From Anabaena cylindrica PCC 7122 (GTDB lineage Bacteria; Cyanobacteriota; Cyanobacteriia; Cyanobacteriales; Nostocaceae), in assembly GCF_000317695.1 (NCBI RefSeq), contig NC_019771.1:3951001-4015000 (forward strand): a stretch of DNA of 64,000 nt, read 5' to 3'. The stretch's first letter is position 1. The number at the start of each line of letters is the position of its first letter. The notes below the pieces were generated by a model, which searched no databases, was not told the origin of the DNA, and was given only the letters and a program-made list of their open reading frames with translations. Made by a program: the position numbers and the translations under genes. Below, one piece after another: positions 26,126 through 35,900 of the stretch.

Positions 26126-26641
26126 ATGGGATTTTTCAACAAGATTGCTGGCCTTTACAACCGAGTCATCCAATCCATACAGGATGGACGTGATGTAATT
26201 CTTAACTTACCCGCAAAAGTAGAAGAAAACTCGCAGTTATTCAAAACAATTTTTAACGGTAACTGGTCAGATCGAAATATTAACGACATGGAAGAAGCCG
26301 TAGAAGAAATAAAACACCGTGTTATTCATGAACTGATTCCGGCTGCTGCAACTTTAAATTCACTCGGTGCATTTGGTATTATGGTATATACTCCATGTCA
26401 GATTATAGGAGGATTGGCAATAGCACATATTTACAACCCAGAATATACTGTCAATCGTAAATATATGCTAAACGTTGCAACAGTAATGATTTATGGACAG
26501 CTTGCTGGTGAATTAGTATGGTCACAATTGATTCAAAATTTCCTCCTTGTCTTTAGAGTAAGCAAACTACCCTATTTCCCCCGTACCCAAGCGCGGAAAG
26601 ATTTTAACAAAGCAATTTCACCCATAGTTTTACTTTGCTGA
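26126..26641 (+). CDS. Hypothetical membrane protein
   Basis: About 171 residues from MGFFNKIAGLYNRVIQSI; a longer frame begins at 26084. A polar helical N-terminal half (QDGRDVILNLPAKVEENSQ) is followed by two hydrophobic regions (about 95-120 and 140-165). No family recognised. The last 70 bases overlap the convergent Uma2 gene, which is unusual for two real genes. Either the overlap is genuine or this reading frame has been truncated and its native C-terminus replaced. Confidence 0.5.
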   Translation: MGFFNKIAGLYNRVIQSIQDGRDVILNLPAKVEENSQLFKTIFNGNWSDRNINDMEEAVEEIKHRVIHELIPAAATLNSLGAFGIMVYTPCQIIGGLAIAHIYNPEYTVNRKYMLNVATVMIYGQLAGELVWSQLIQNFLLVFRVSKLPYFPRTQARKDFNKAISPIVLLC

Positions 26642-27198
26642 ATAAATCTATTTATATCCCCAACAGAAACTAGAGAAAAAGCCATACTAAACTTAATCTC
26701 AATATATTGATTTTCCATCAATTGATAAAACTTTAAAACTTCACCATCATATCTCCACAATTCAGCCACACCTAAAGCCGCATAAATATTAAACTTATTC
26801 ACAGAACTGCTAGTAATATCAATTTCAACCGCTAAATCTGGAGGAGGATCTGTTTCTAAATTTAAAGTTTCCCTACCTCTAATAGCTGCTTCATTTTGGA
26901 TATAATAGCAACTATCTGGTTCTATTCCCTTTGCAAAGAGTTTACGTTTTAATGTTGTAGAACCAGCACTTCTGATTTCTATATCTAATTCTTCAGCTAA
27001 GGAAAATATTAATCTATCAAATTGAATTTTCGGGCTTTCGTGTTCAAAAAGTGGAGTCATAATTTCTAAAGTACCGCAGTCATAAGCAAAGCGAGAACCT
27101 CTATCCTCCCCTGTATCTCTCAATAAGGCTTCAAAGGTATCCCAACTAACGTTATATAAAACCGTTCTTTGTTCAGCAGCAATTGATTGGAGAAGCAT
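26572..27198 (-). CDS. Uma2 family protein (DUF820)
   Basis: 208 residues from the ATG at 27198 (a TTG lies two codons upstream). PD-(D/E)XK-type landmarks are present: FAYDCGTLEIMTPLFEHE near residue 38, GIEPDSCYYIQNE near 91 and PPPDLAVEIDITSSSVNK near 118, with the conserved LWRYDG segment afterwards. Uma2 proteins are abundant in cyanobacteria and of unresolved function. Apparently a single gene, overlapping the end of the convergent hypothetical gene. Confidence 0.85.
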   Translation of the reverse strand: MLLQSIAAEQRTVLYNVSWDTFEALLRDTGEDRGSRFAYDCGTLEIMTPLFEHESPKIQFDRLIFSLAEELDIEIRSAGSTTLKRKLFAKGIEPDSCYYIQNEAAIRGRETLNLETDPPPDLAVEIDITSSSVNKFNIYAALGVAELWRYDGEVLKFYQLMENQYIEIKFSMAFSLVSVGDINRFIQQSKTMGEIALLKSFRAWVRGK

Positions 27199-27204
27199 AT
27201 ACAA

Positions 27205-27533
27205 TACCTATTCCATCACGGTACTAGATAAAATACCTAGAATTTTACCCATATTATTAATATAATAATCTGTCAAGTCAATTTCTATTACTTGATTAAT
27301 AAGGTTTAAAAATTTCCAGTTAGTACCAGTAGTCTCTTGTAGGGTGCATCAGACTCGATAATTTGGCACAATTAACAGATTTTCTACATCTAACGCACCT
27401 GAATAATCTGCTATCTCAAAAGCCTGCAATCACCAATCATCGTTGATTGATATCATGTCTAATTTGTATAGTGCGTAAGTCCTAGAATTGATGCTTTAAC
27501 ACATTCAATTGTCAATTCAGCCCAAAAGTAAAG
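27205..27533. other. Intergenic region upstream of the Uma2 gene
   Basis: About 330 bases without a coding frame. It contains TAGGGTGCATCAGACTCG and TAACGCACCTG fragments typical of worn intergenic repeats in these genomes. No promoter or terminator stands out. Confidence 0.5.
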
Positions 27534-29141
27534 TTACAAGAATCCCCTTTTACCATTGGGGCGGACTGTCAACCAATTAGTTTTAGCCAGTGCTATTTGT
27601 TCATCGGTAACTTTAGCGCCGGTGAGATTAGCACCGCATAAATTAGCCCCCCGGAGATTAGCCTGACTCATATAAGCATAACTAAGATCAGCACCCCTCA
27701 AATCAGCCCCCTCTAAATCAGCATTACTTAAGTAAGCTTTAGTCAAATTAGCATCCCTTAAGTTCGCTTGCATCAGACTAGCTCTGCCAAAATCAGTATT
27801 TTGGAGATTTGCACCTTGGAGATTAGTTTGTTTTAATTGAGCGTGATGGAAATTAGTTCCCGATAAATCAGCACCTTGTAAGCTCAACATACTGATGTTA
27901 TACGAAGCAAAATCCCGTCTTCCCTTAACATATGCTTGGAGTAGAGTTTGAGAATTTAATTTGCGGCCAGCTTGAGAATTATTAATATCAGTGTTAGCTA
28001 TATCGGGAGATTTAGAGATTAACTTCTTCTGCTGAATTCGCCCAGTTCGGAATCCAGTCGTTTCCGATGACTTAGCACGTCTAGCACGGATTGCCGCTGC
28101 TACTTCCGCTACACCATGAGTATTAGAACCAGGATGAGTAGACACACCAATAGAATTATCTGACTTATTGTTTGCTGATTCTTTGAGATCAACATCAGAT
28201 TGAACTATTAACCCCTTTGCTAAACTATCTAAATATGGTTCTATCTCCAAGGCTCTGAGAACATCTGGGGCTGAATGGTAGCGATTACGGACTGAAACCT
28301 CTAACATTTTTTTTAACACAGTTGTTAAATGTGCGCTCACATCTACAAGCTGCTCCCACATGATTTCACCCGTTGTAGGATTGTATGGCAAATCTTTAGG
28401 CGTTTTGCCAGTTAGAAGATAAATGCACGTCACTCCTAGAGCGTAGATATCGCTAGAGTAAACCGGACGCATAGCCATTTGCTCTGGAGGAGCAAAACCA
28501 GGAGTACCAATTGCATAAGCTGTCAATGCCGTCTGTCCTGATTGCTCGGCAGCTACTTGGGTAACTTGGTTTTTGACAGCTCCAAAATCAATCAGTACTA
28601 GTCTGGCATCTTGAGAACGGCGAATTAAGTTAGCTGGTTTGATATCGCGGTGAATTACCTTTAGTTCATGGATGTATTGCAGCAATGGCAGGATCTCACT
28701 CAAGAACTGTTTGACTCCAGCTTCGCTATAGACTCCAGTTTTTCTTACTTCCTGTTGGAGAGTAGCACCACTGATATATTCCTGAACTAAATAAAATTGT
28801 TTATCGTCTTCAAAATAGTCCAGTAGGCGCGGTATTTGTGGATGATTGCCAATTTGACCTAAAGTTTTGGCTTCCCTCTCGAACAGTTCTCGTGCCATTT
28901 GCAATATGTGTGGAGCCGTTCCTGAAGGACGCAGTTGCTTAATTACACAACTTGGTTCTCCTGGCAAGGCCTCATTTCTAGCTAAAAATGTGGCTCCGAA
29001 ACCGCCCTGTCCTAAAGGTTTATACACTCGATATTGACCACATTTACCACGCAACGTTAGTGGCGAGTCACAAGATTGGCATCTTGGACTAGATGCCACA
29101 TTTTTAGGATGGGAACAGGTAGGATTGAAGCAATAGCTCAT
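27534..29141 (-). CDS. Serine/threonine protein kinase with pentapeptide repeats
   Basis: 535 residues. A Cys-rich N-terminal knuckle (CFNPTCSHPKN...RCQSCDS, residues 4-25) precedes a Hanks-type kinase domain (about 35-300). That domain has the glycine loop LGQGGFGATFLA, lysine in CVIKQL, catalytic loop VIHRDIKPANLI, LIDFGAVK and GTPGFAPPEQ. A linker of about 110 residues leads to roughly 18 pentapeptide repeats of the A(D/N)LxG type (about 420-515). The zinc-knuckle, kinase and repeat layout is that of SpkB-like cyanobacterial kinases. Targets are unknown. No membrane segment, so it is cytoplasmic. Confidence 0.92.
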   Translation of the reverse strand: MSYCFNPTCSHPKNVASSPRCQSCDSPLTLRGKCGQYRVYKPLGQGGFGATFLARNEALPGEPSCVIKQLRPSGTAPHILQMARELFEREAKTLGQIGNHPQIPRLLDYFEDDKQFYLVQEYISGATLQQEVRKTGVYSEAGVKQFLSEILPLLQYIHELKVIHRDIKPANLIRRSQDARLVLIDFGAVKNQVTQVAAEQSGQTALTAYAIGTPGFAPPEQMAMRPVYSSDIYALGVTCIYLLTGKTPKDLPYNPTTGEIMWEQLVDVSAHLTTVLKKMLEVSVRNRYHSAPDVLRALEIEPYLDSLAKGLIVQSDVDLKESANNKSDNSIGVSTHPGSNTHGVAEVAAAIRARRAKSSETTGFRTGRIQQKKLISKSPDIANTDINNSQAGRKLNSQTLLQAYVKGRRDFASYNISMLSLQGADLSGTNFHHAQLKQTNLQGANLQNTDFGRASLMQANLRDANLTKAYLSNADLEGADLRGADLSYAYMSQANLRGANLCGANLTGAKVTDEQIALAKTNWLTVRPNGKRGFL

Positions 29142-29858
29142 GCACTTTTAACTCGCTGCACAACGAAATAACGAAATAAGGTAGAAAATTTAGACTCAGA
29201 TTCTATTATTGAGAACAAGTTTCAACTTTGTCAGATAATTTTTGCTGAAAACTAGTCTTTAAAGAGTTCTTAAATTTATACACGATGCTAATTGAAGTGA
29301 TAGTAAAGTACTTAGATAGGATCTAGGTACTGTACAAACTAATTATGGTATGCTTTAACCAATATAGTGTATTTCCGGCTTTAATGAATGATGATGTTAA
29401 TCGGAAAAATAACGATATTCTAAGGGTTTAGCAATGCTAAACTCCTACGAGAAATACGGGTTTTACGACGATGCCTATTTCAAATTTCCTGTCAATGCGT
29501 AACTCCTATTAGAATAAACTATGCGCTAAAACTAATTTTTTTTCTCCCAACTATTATCTCATTAAAATCAAGCTATTATCTCTTAGGTTTTTATGTAAAA
29601 ATACTGAAAAAGTAAATTATTAATTATACAAAATCAATGTATAACAGCTCATCATGATGATTTACGTAGTCAACAATCGTGAACTAGGTAGGCAGAATCA
29701 AACCAAACTGTATAAATAAAAGTAAACAAGCCTAAAACCCTTTTTCCCCTGCTCCCCCGTTCAATTACCGCGAATTCGGTAGTGTGGCATTAGCCATAGG
29801 ACTGAGGGTGGCGACTTTCGTGTGTTGTTAAATTTTAGGTTTAATTTTTCCTAAAATG
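29142..29858. other. Long intergenic region between the kinase and metallothionein genes
   Basis: About 720 bases with no credible gene. A perfect 17-base palindrome (GTTTAGCA-A-TGCTAAAC, 29426-29442) lies within a repetitive-looking stretch with two ACTCCTA motifs. The kinase promoter is presumably within the first 150 bases. Confidence 0.5.
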
Positions 29859-29876
29859 TATGAATTGTTGTTCATA
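29859..29876. promoter_or_regulatory. SmtB/BmtR-like operator before the metallothionein gene
   Basis: TATGAA-TTGTTG-TTCATA, perfect 6-bp arms, ends 41 bases before the metallothionein ATG. ArsR/SmtB repressors bind imperfect palindromes of the TGAA(C)-N-(G)TTCA type in this position. The cognate repressor gene is not in the window. Confidence 0.5.
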
Positions 29877-29917
29877 TGTTATATTATTGTTTTCAACAAC
29901 AAAATGGAGAAATTGAT

Positions 29918-30079
29918 ATGACAACCGTAAATCAAATGAAATGCGCCTGTCCAAGTTGCTTGTGTGTTGTTTCATTAGAAAGCGCTATCCTCAAAGACGA
30001 TAAACACTATTGCTCTGATGGTTGTGCGGAGGGTCATCAAACCATCAAAGGCTGTGGTCATAATGGATGTGGCTGCTAA
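29918..30079 (+). CDS. Bacterial metallothionein (SmtA/BmtA-like)
   Basis: 53 residues from MTTVNQMKCACPSCLCVVS; GGAGA lies 10 bases upstream, and the in-frame extension upstream is not expected. Nine Cys (including the CACPSCLC cluster, a DKHYCSDGC knuckle and the GCGHNGCGC tail) plus His residues match cyanobacterial metallothioneins, which bind Zn, Cd or Cu and carry a zinc-finger-like fold. Single gene with a likely SmtB-type operator upstream and a shared terminator downstream. Confidence 0.92.
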   Translation: MTTVNQMKCACPSCLCVVSLESAILKDDKHYCSDGCAEGHQTIKGCGHNGCGC

Positions 30080-30108
30080 GTAGTGTTTAATGCCGAGGCG
30101 TTGGGTTA

Positions 30109-30162
30109 GGGAACTCTTAACAGGAAAGAAAACTCATTCACTGTTCCCTGTTAAGCGTTCCC
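30109..30162. terminator. Bidirectional stem-loop between metallothionein and hemL
   Basis: GGGAACTCTTAACAGGAA (from 30109) pairs with TTCCCTGTTAAGCGTTCCC (ending 30162), one mismatch and one bulge, around a 17-base loop. It lies between two convergent genes, immediately beside the hemL stop. Confidence 0.65.
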
Positions 30163-30164
30163 GT

Positions 30165-31463
30165 TTACAGGCTAGACATCACATCCCTTGCAGCAGCTAA
30201 GGTCTGTTCAATATCTTCGTCTGTATGAGCTAAAGAAGTAAACCCAGCTTCAAACTGAGATGGTGCTAAGTAAATACCATGCTCTAGCATTCCACGATGG
30301 AAACGCCCGAACTTGGCTGTATCTGCTTTTTTCGCATCCTCATAGTTATGTACTGGGCCAGCGGTGAAAAATAGACCAAACATGGCGCTGATATTACCAC
30401 CGCAGACTGCATGACCTGTTTCTTGAGCAATTTTGAGCAACCCATTGGTTAGCTTCTGAGTCATCTGTTCTAGAGAATCATAAGTACCGGGTTTTTGTAG
30501 TAATTCCAGTGTCTTGATTCCAGCAGTCATGGCTAGGGGATTACCGGAAAGAGTCCCAGCTTGATATACAGGGCCAGCAGGTGCAACCATTGACATGATA
30601 TCGCGGCGACCACCATAAGCTCCCACTGGCAAGCCACCACCGATAATTTTACCGAGTGTTGTTAAATCTGGAGTGATGCCAAATTTTTCTTGAGCGCCAC
30701 CATAGGCAATACGGAAGCCAGTCATTACTTCATCAAATACTAGTAAAGCCCCATACTCGTGGGTAAGCTCCCGCAGTCCTTCTAAGAAGCCAGCGTCAGG
30801 AGTAATAAAACCAGCATTACCAACTACTGGTTCGAGAATTACGCCAGCTATCTGGTTGGGGTTTTCCTCAAATAAGGCTCTGACAGCTTCCAGATCATTA
30901 TAAGGGGCTGTTAATGTATCGCTAGTTGCCGCTTTGGGTACTCCTGGGGAATCGGGTAAGCCAAGTGTGGCGACACCAGAACCTGCTTTGACCAGGAACA
31001 TATCAGCGTGTCCGTGATAGCAACCTTCAAATTTGATGATTTTATCCCGTTTGGTGAAGGCTCGCATTAACCGGAGTACTGCCATACAAGCTTCAGTGCC
31101 AGAATTGACAAATCTGACCATTTCGATGCTGTTAACTGCATCTATCACCATTTCTGCTAAAACATTTTCTAGCACACAGGGTGCGCCAAAGCTTGTTCCT
31201 TTTTCCAAGGCTGTATGCAGTGCTGTGATCACTTCTGGGTGGGCATGACCACAAATGGCAGGGCCCCAACTCCCAACATAGTCAATGTATTTGTTGCCAT
31301 CTACATCCCAAAGGTAAGCTCCGTTAACGCGATCAAAAACTATGGGTTGTCCACCAACAGATTTGAAAGCGCGAACTGGAGAACTTACTCCTCCTGGCAT
31401 CAGGTTTTGAGCAGCAGCAAAGATTTCTTGAGATTTTGTCGTTTTAATTGTGGTGTTTACCAA
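30165..31463 (-). CDS. hemL: Glutamate-1-semialdehyde 2,1-aminomutase
   Basis: 432 residues, normal length. It converts glutamate-1-semialdehyde to 5-aminolevulinate, the C5-pathway entry to heme, chlorophyll and bilins. PLP features are the SGTEACMAVLRLMRAFT loop near residue 120, DEVMTGFRIAYGG near 242 and the Schiff-base Lys in TTLGKIIGGGLPVGAYGG near 270. The start is a TTG (MVNTTIKTTKS), with GAGAGG 5 bases upstream and the same N-terminus as other Nostoc HemL proteins. Single gene. Confidence 0.96.
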   Translation of the reverse strand: MVNTTIKTTKSQEIFAAAQNLMPGGVSSPVRAFKSVGGQPIVFDRVNGAYLWDVDGNKYIDYVGSWGPAICGHAHPEVITALHTALEKGTSFGAPCVLENVLAEMVIDAVNSIEMVRFVNSGTEACMAVLRLMRAFTKRDKIIKFEGCYHGHADMFLVKAGSGVATLGLPDSPGVPKAATSDTLTAPYNDLEAVRALFEENPNQIAGVILEPVVGNAGFITPDAGFLEGLRELTHEYGALLVFDEVMTGFRIAYGGAQEKFGITPDLTTLGKIIGGGLPVGAYGGRRDIMSMVAPAGPVYQAGTLSGNPLAMTAGIKTLELLQKPGTYDSLEQMTQKLTNGLLKIAQETGHAVCGGNISAMFGLFFTAGPVHNYEDAKKADTAKFGRFHRGMLEHGIYLAPSQFEAGFTSLAHTDEDIEQTLAAARDVMSSL

Positions 31464-31609
31464 GGTTTCCTCTCAAAAATGGGCAATAAAAAGAGCTTAT
31501 CTATCTTAGGATAGGGTCAAAAATGGCAGAAAATTTCTATCCTTGTGGGGTTGCCTGAATCAAAAAAATAACAATATTTTAATACAAATCGAACCAAAAC
31601 TTACTCTTT

Positions 31610-31735
31610 AGGGAACATCAGAAAATAAATTATTCAATCTTGTGGGATGGGCATCCTGCCTGTCCTTGATGATTTTCGGGCAAGATTGCCCGCACCACAA
31701 GAAATCTTTGTACATTTTTTTATTTGGAAGTCCCT
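31610..31735. repeat. MITE-like element (AGGGA-ended family), copy B, inverted
   Basis: 126 bp beginning AGGGAACATCAG and ending GGAAGTCCCT, the reverse orientation of the element at 22938-23062, with the same GGATGGGCATCCTGCC and GGGCAAGATTGCCCGCACC core arms. It lies in the divergent region between hemL and hisIE, about 150 bases before the hemL start. Confidence 0.75.
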
Positions 31736-31871
31736 TAGATATCTTTAAGATTTGCAGACTACGATAATCTTAGACTTAATCAAGATGTTTGTTAAAAAGA
31801 TGCCAGTTGCTCTATTGAGAATGGTATCGTGAATGCATCAATCATTGTTAAATTTAAAGTAAATTTCTGGT

Positions 31872-32546
31872 ATGTCTTCTCCCGAACTGCGAAACCCCCG
31901 GTCAGCGCTTGCGCTATCGCTCCAATCTGCTATCCCTGTGGAAAAAATTCGCTACGATGACAAGGGTTTAGTGGCAACTATTGTCCAAGATTATCTGGAT
32001 GGTACTGTCTTGATGATGGCTTGGATGAATCGGGAGTCTTTACAAAAGACGTTGGAAACTGGAGAAACTTGGTTTTGGAGCCGTTCGCGTCAGGAGTTGT
32101 GGCACAAGGGAGCAACTTCTGGACATATTCAAAAGGTGCAGAGTATTCGTTATGACTGTGATAGCGATGCCATACTGGTGGTAGTGGAGCAGCTGGGAGA
32201 TATTGCCTGTCACACTGGGGAGCGTAGTTGTTTTCATCAAATAGATGGGAAAGTTATCCCACCACCAGGGGATATGTTGTCGCAGGTATTTGATGTGATA
32301 TGCGATCGCCGTGACCACCCCAATGAAAGCTCTTATACCTGTAAGTTATTGGCTGGTGGCGATAACAAAATATTGAAAAAGATTGGTGAGGAAAGCGCCG
32401 AGGTCGTAATGGCCTGTAAAGATGATGATGCAGATGCGATCGCAGGTGAAGTTGCAGATCTGTTTTATCATACCCTCGTGGCGATCGCACATCATCAAGT
32501 TGACTTAAAGGATGTATATCGCAAATTGCAAGAACGTCGGAAATAG
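31872..32546 (+). CDS. hisIE: Bifunctional phosphoribosyl-AMP cyclohydrolase / phosphoribosyl-ATP pyrophosphatase
   Basis: 224 residues catalysing steps 2 and 3 of histidine biosynthesis. The HisI half (about 20-125) has VLMMAWMNRESLQKTL, the WHKGATSGH motif and the metal site YDCDSDAILV with CHTGERSCF. The HisE half (about 135-222) has SYTCKLLAGGDNKILKKIGE and EVADLFYHTLV. The fused order is usual in cyanobacteria. It is followed after 75 bases by a small membrane protein gene on the same strand. Confidence 0.95.
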   Translation: MSSPELRNPRSALALSLQSAIPVEKIRYDDKGLVATIVQDYLDGTVLMMAWMNRESLQKTLETGETWFWSRSRQELWHKGATSGHIQKVQSIRYDCDSDAILVVVEQLGDIACHTGERSCFHQIDGKVIPPPGDMLSQVFDVICDRRDHPNESSYTCKLLAGGDNKILKKIGEESAEVVMACKDDDADAIAGEVADLFYHTLVAIAHHQVDLKDVYRKLQERRK

Positions 32547-32621
32547 GTATTAATGTAGGATAAGCCACTCCAGCCCAACAGATAAAAATACTAAACTCAG
32601 ATTCTGTTATAAACATAAGTT

Positions 32622-32888
32622 ATGAAAAAGCTGGGTTTGGTTCTAATTATCGTCTCATTTTTTCCCTGGTTAGCGATCGCTATAATTGTCCCATTTCTAC
32701 CAATTTCTGTAGCTCAAAAAGCCTTATTAATCCCAGCATTATTGGTTTTAGCTGAAGTTATATTTTGGTTAGGTGTGTTATTGGTAGGTAAAGAAGTCGC
32801 CCAACGGTATAAACGTTATTTGAATTTTCGTTATTTCAAGATACTGCTCAGAAAACTCAGGCGCAGAAAAAACAAGAAAACACAATAG
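32622..32888 (+). CDS. Small membrane protein, transporter-suffix-domain-like
   Basis: 88 residues with two transmembrane helices (about 5-27 and 36-58) and a very basic tail (KILLRKLRRRKNKKTQ), predicting both ends in the cytoplasm. It resembles the short 'transporter suffix' proteins sometimes fused to transporters. The function is unknown. It may be co-transcribed with hisIE. Confidence 0.6.
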   Translation: MKKLGLVLIIVSFFPWLAIAIIVPFLPISVAQKALLIPALLVLAEVIFWLGVLLVGKEVAQRYKRYLNFRYFKILLRKLRRRKNKKTQ

Positions 32889-32900
32889 ACTTTTCTAACT

Positions 32901-32990
32901 CTCCCCTGCCCCCCTGCCCCCTGCCCCTCTGCCCCCCTGCTCCCCTGCCCCTCTGCCCTCCTGCTCCCCTGCCCCCTGCCCCTCTGCCCT
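32901..32990. repeat. C-rich short tandem repeat (CTGCCCC type)
   Basis: About 90 bases of imperfect 7-8-mer units (CTCCCCTGCC, CCCCTGCC, CCTCTGCC and similar) with almost no purines on the plus strand. It fills the gap between the small membrane protein and the CheB-CheR kinase stop codons. This is an STRR-type repeat of filamentous cyanobacteria. Confidence 0.8.
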
Positions 32991-32991
32991 T

Positions 32992-35900
32992 TCAAACACC
33001 ACCTCGTCCAGCTAGATTCGCAACCATGATTACCAGTTGATTTAGCTGAATGGGTTTAGCCATGTGCATTTGGAAACCTGCCAAATAAGCTTCTCGGCAT
33101 TCCTCATCACGAACATACCCTGTCAAAGCTGCTGCGGGAATTTGTCCTCCGGCCTCAGCACTAAGCGATCGCACCTGCCGGATTAAACTATAGCCATCCT
33201 CGTTCATCATGCCAATATCAGATATTAGCAAATCATATATCCCAGGGTTGCTTGTCAATATTGAGAGCGCGTCTTGAGCAGATTTGGCCGTCGTTACCTG
33301 GGCCCCATAATCCTCCAGTATTATCATCAGTAATTCACGCATATCTGCCTCATCATCTACAACGAGTATACGCAAACCTTTCAGTGACGGCAGACCATCA
33401 ACGGATGATTCCAAACCTTCTGCTAATGGGAACTTCTCAGTATCACCAGGAAAATATTTTTCCTGAATCGTGGCAGAAAGCGGTAGCCTAACGATTATGG
33501 TTGATCCTAGCCCCTCACCTGGACTTTCTGCATAAACCGTACCACCATGAAGTTCAATCAAATAACGGACAATTGATAATCCCAACCCAATTCCATTATA
33601 GGCGCGAGTTTTGGTGCTATCAGCCTGACGAAAACGCTCAAAAACATAAGGGAGAAAGTCATTAGCTATCCCAATACCTGTGTCACTAACTCGAATCTCG
33701 GCTTGGGAATCAACACGTTCCAAAGTGACTTCAACACGTCCCCCCTCAGAGGTAAATTTAACAGCATTAGAAAGCAAATTCCAGAGTATCTGTTGCAAGC
33801 GGTCTAAATCACCCAGTACTTTTCCAATTCCAGGTTGCAAACGAGCTATGATCTCAATATTTTTAGCTCCTGCGGACAACCGTACAACTTCAAGGGCTGA
33901 ACCAATTACAGAAACGAGATCAATGAGGCTATTGTTGAGATGGAGTTTGCCAGTCGTAATGCGGGAGATGTCTAGAAGATCCTCAATTAGTTGAGTTTGC
34001 GCCCTAGCGCAGCGCTCAATGACTTCAAGTCCTTGAGAGATTTGATCTGCCTTCAGATTTTGCGTGCGGAGTAACTGAGACCATCCCAAAATGGCATTCA
34101 GCGGATTGCGGAGTTCATGGGAGAGAATAGATAAAAACTCATCTTTAGCGCGGTTAGATACCTCTGCTTGCAAGCGGGCTGACTTCTCCTGAGCCAGTAA
34201 CTGAGCGCGTTCTGCCGCGAACTGCTTCTGCTGCGTGATATCCTGAATTGCCAACAAAATCATCGGTTCATTATCTTGTTGAGTAATTTTACAACCATTG
34301 AGCAGCATAATTCTGTACCCAATTTTCTCAAAGACTTTCTCTACCTCAAAGTCGTGAAGCCGAGTATTTTTCAGGAAAATTTCTTCTAGAAGCGTGATTA
34401 GATTGGGAATGTTCCATTGACCATTTCCTAGTTCGCATATCAGTTGCTGTTCTGCTTGCGCTGAGGAAATTTGGAAGGTTTGATAAAAAGCGTGATTGGC
34501 TGTAATAACTCGTAAACTAGAATCAATCACCACTAAAGGTTGTGGTACAGTTTCCACAATGGCTTCGGCATAATTACGCGACTGTTCTAGCTGCTGGGCG
34601 CTGCACTTAATGTCATCAATATCCATCAATACCATCACCACGCCATCAATTTGATTACTTGTCGTCCTGTAAGGTCGAATTCGCAGATTATACCAATGCC
34701 CTTGCTGATCTTGTACCTCTAGTTCTTTGACATTCAAAGTGTCAATTACTTCTAATAGCAATGACTCTAAATTAACAACATTGATTGTAGAGCGAATATC
34801 ACTAAATGGTCGCCCCACATCTGTAGGAATCAAATTGAGGAGATGCTGTGCTGTGGGAGTGAAGCGCCGAATCCGCAAATCATTTGCCAAGATTAAAATC
34901 GGAATATTCACACTACTAAGCAAATTCAACAGATCATTGTTGACATGGTGTAATTCTAGATTTCGACTTTGCAGTTCATCGTTGGTTGTTTTCAGTTCTT
35001 CATTAGTTGCTTGAACTTCTTCTTTTGCTGTTTGCAACTCCTCATTAGTGCTTTGTAGTTCCTCGTTGCTTGACAGGATTTCTTCATTTGCCACTTTCAA
35101 GTCTTGAGTTGTGGCTTCCTGCTCCTGAATCATTGATTCTAAATACTCTTGAGTCAGAGCAAGTTCCTGTTTAGCGGCTAACAATTCCTGTTTGAATTGA
35201 ACTATTTCCGAAACTATGTTTCCCTGTTCTTGATTTTCAGGTTTTAGAAAAGTTTGTTCTGCTAATGAAGGTACATCTTCAAATAAGACCAGAAAGTAGC
35301 GAGTGTTTACTGCTAAGGGAAGTTTGACTGGAATCACCTCAAAATTGACTTTCTTGGGCGATTCACTGCCATCAATCTGTAAATTTTCCTTTCTTACGGA
35401 AACATCCAGCCTTTTGGATTGATGAATTGCGGTACGCAACTCTTCTAGTAAGCCCTTTCGAGCCATTTTCAGTAAATTAAAGCTGGGCTGACCTGGAGCG
35501 GGTCTTAAATAATAACTGGTATCTCCGCGAAATTGGAGAACTTCCATATTGTCGCTGATCAAAACACCAACTGGGGCATAACGATTTAAGACAAGTTGGT
35601 CAGCTTCTTTGTGTAAATCATCAATATCCCAAGACTTCTCACTCATTTTTTTGTCAAGGTTTACTCTCGCTACGGGATAGTTACCCCTGGAAAAGTTAAA
35701 ATTCAGGTTAGTAGGTACTAATTTCTTAGAATAAATCTTGTTTTTTCTATCTACTAAGGCAAATAAGTCTGAGAATTCTCCCGCACTCTCTGAATTACCT
35801 AACATCAGAAACCCTGTGGGTTTGAGACTGTAATGGAAAATTGTCATCAACTGCTTTTGTAAACCGGAGTCTAAATAAATCAGCAAATTCCGACAAGTAA

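Noticed and set aside
32901..32990. C-rich tract as a possible CRISPR or structured RNA
   Set aside because: It is an imperfect 7-8-mer tandem repeat without spacers, a typical STRR.
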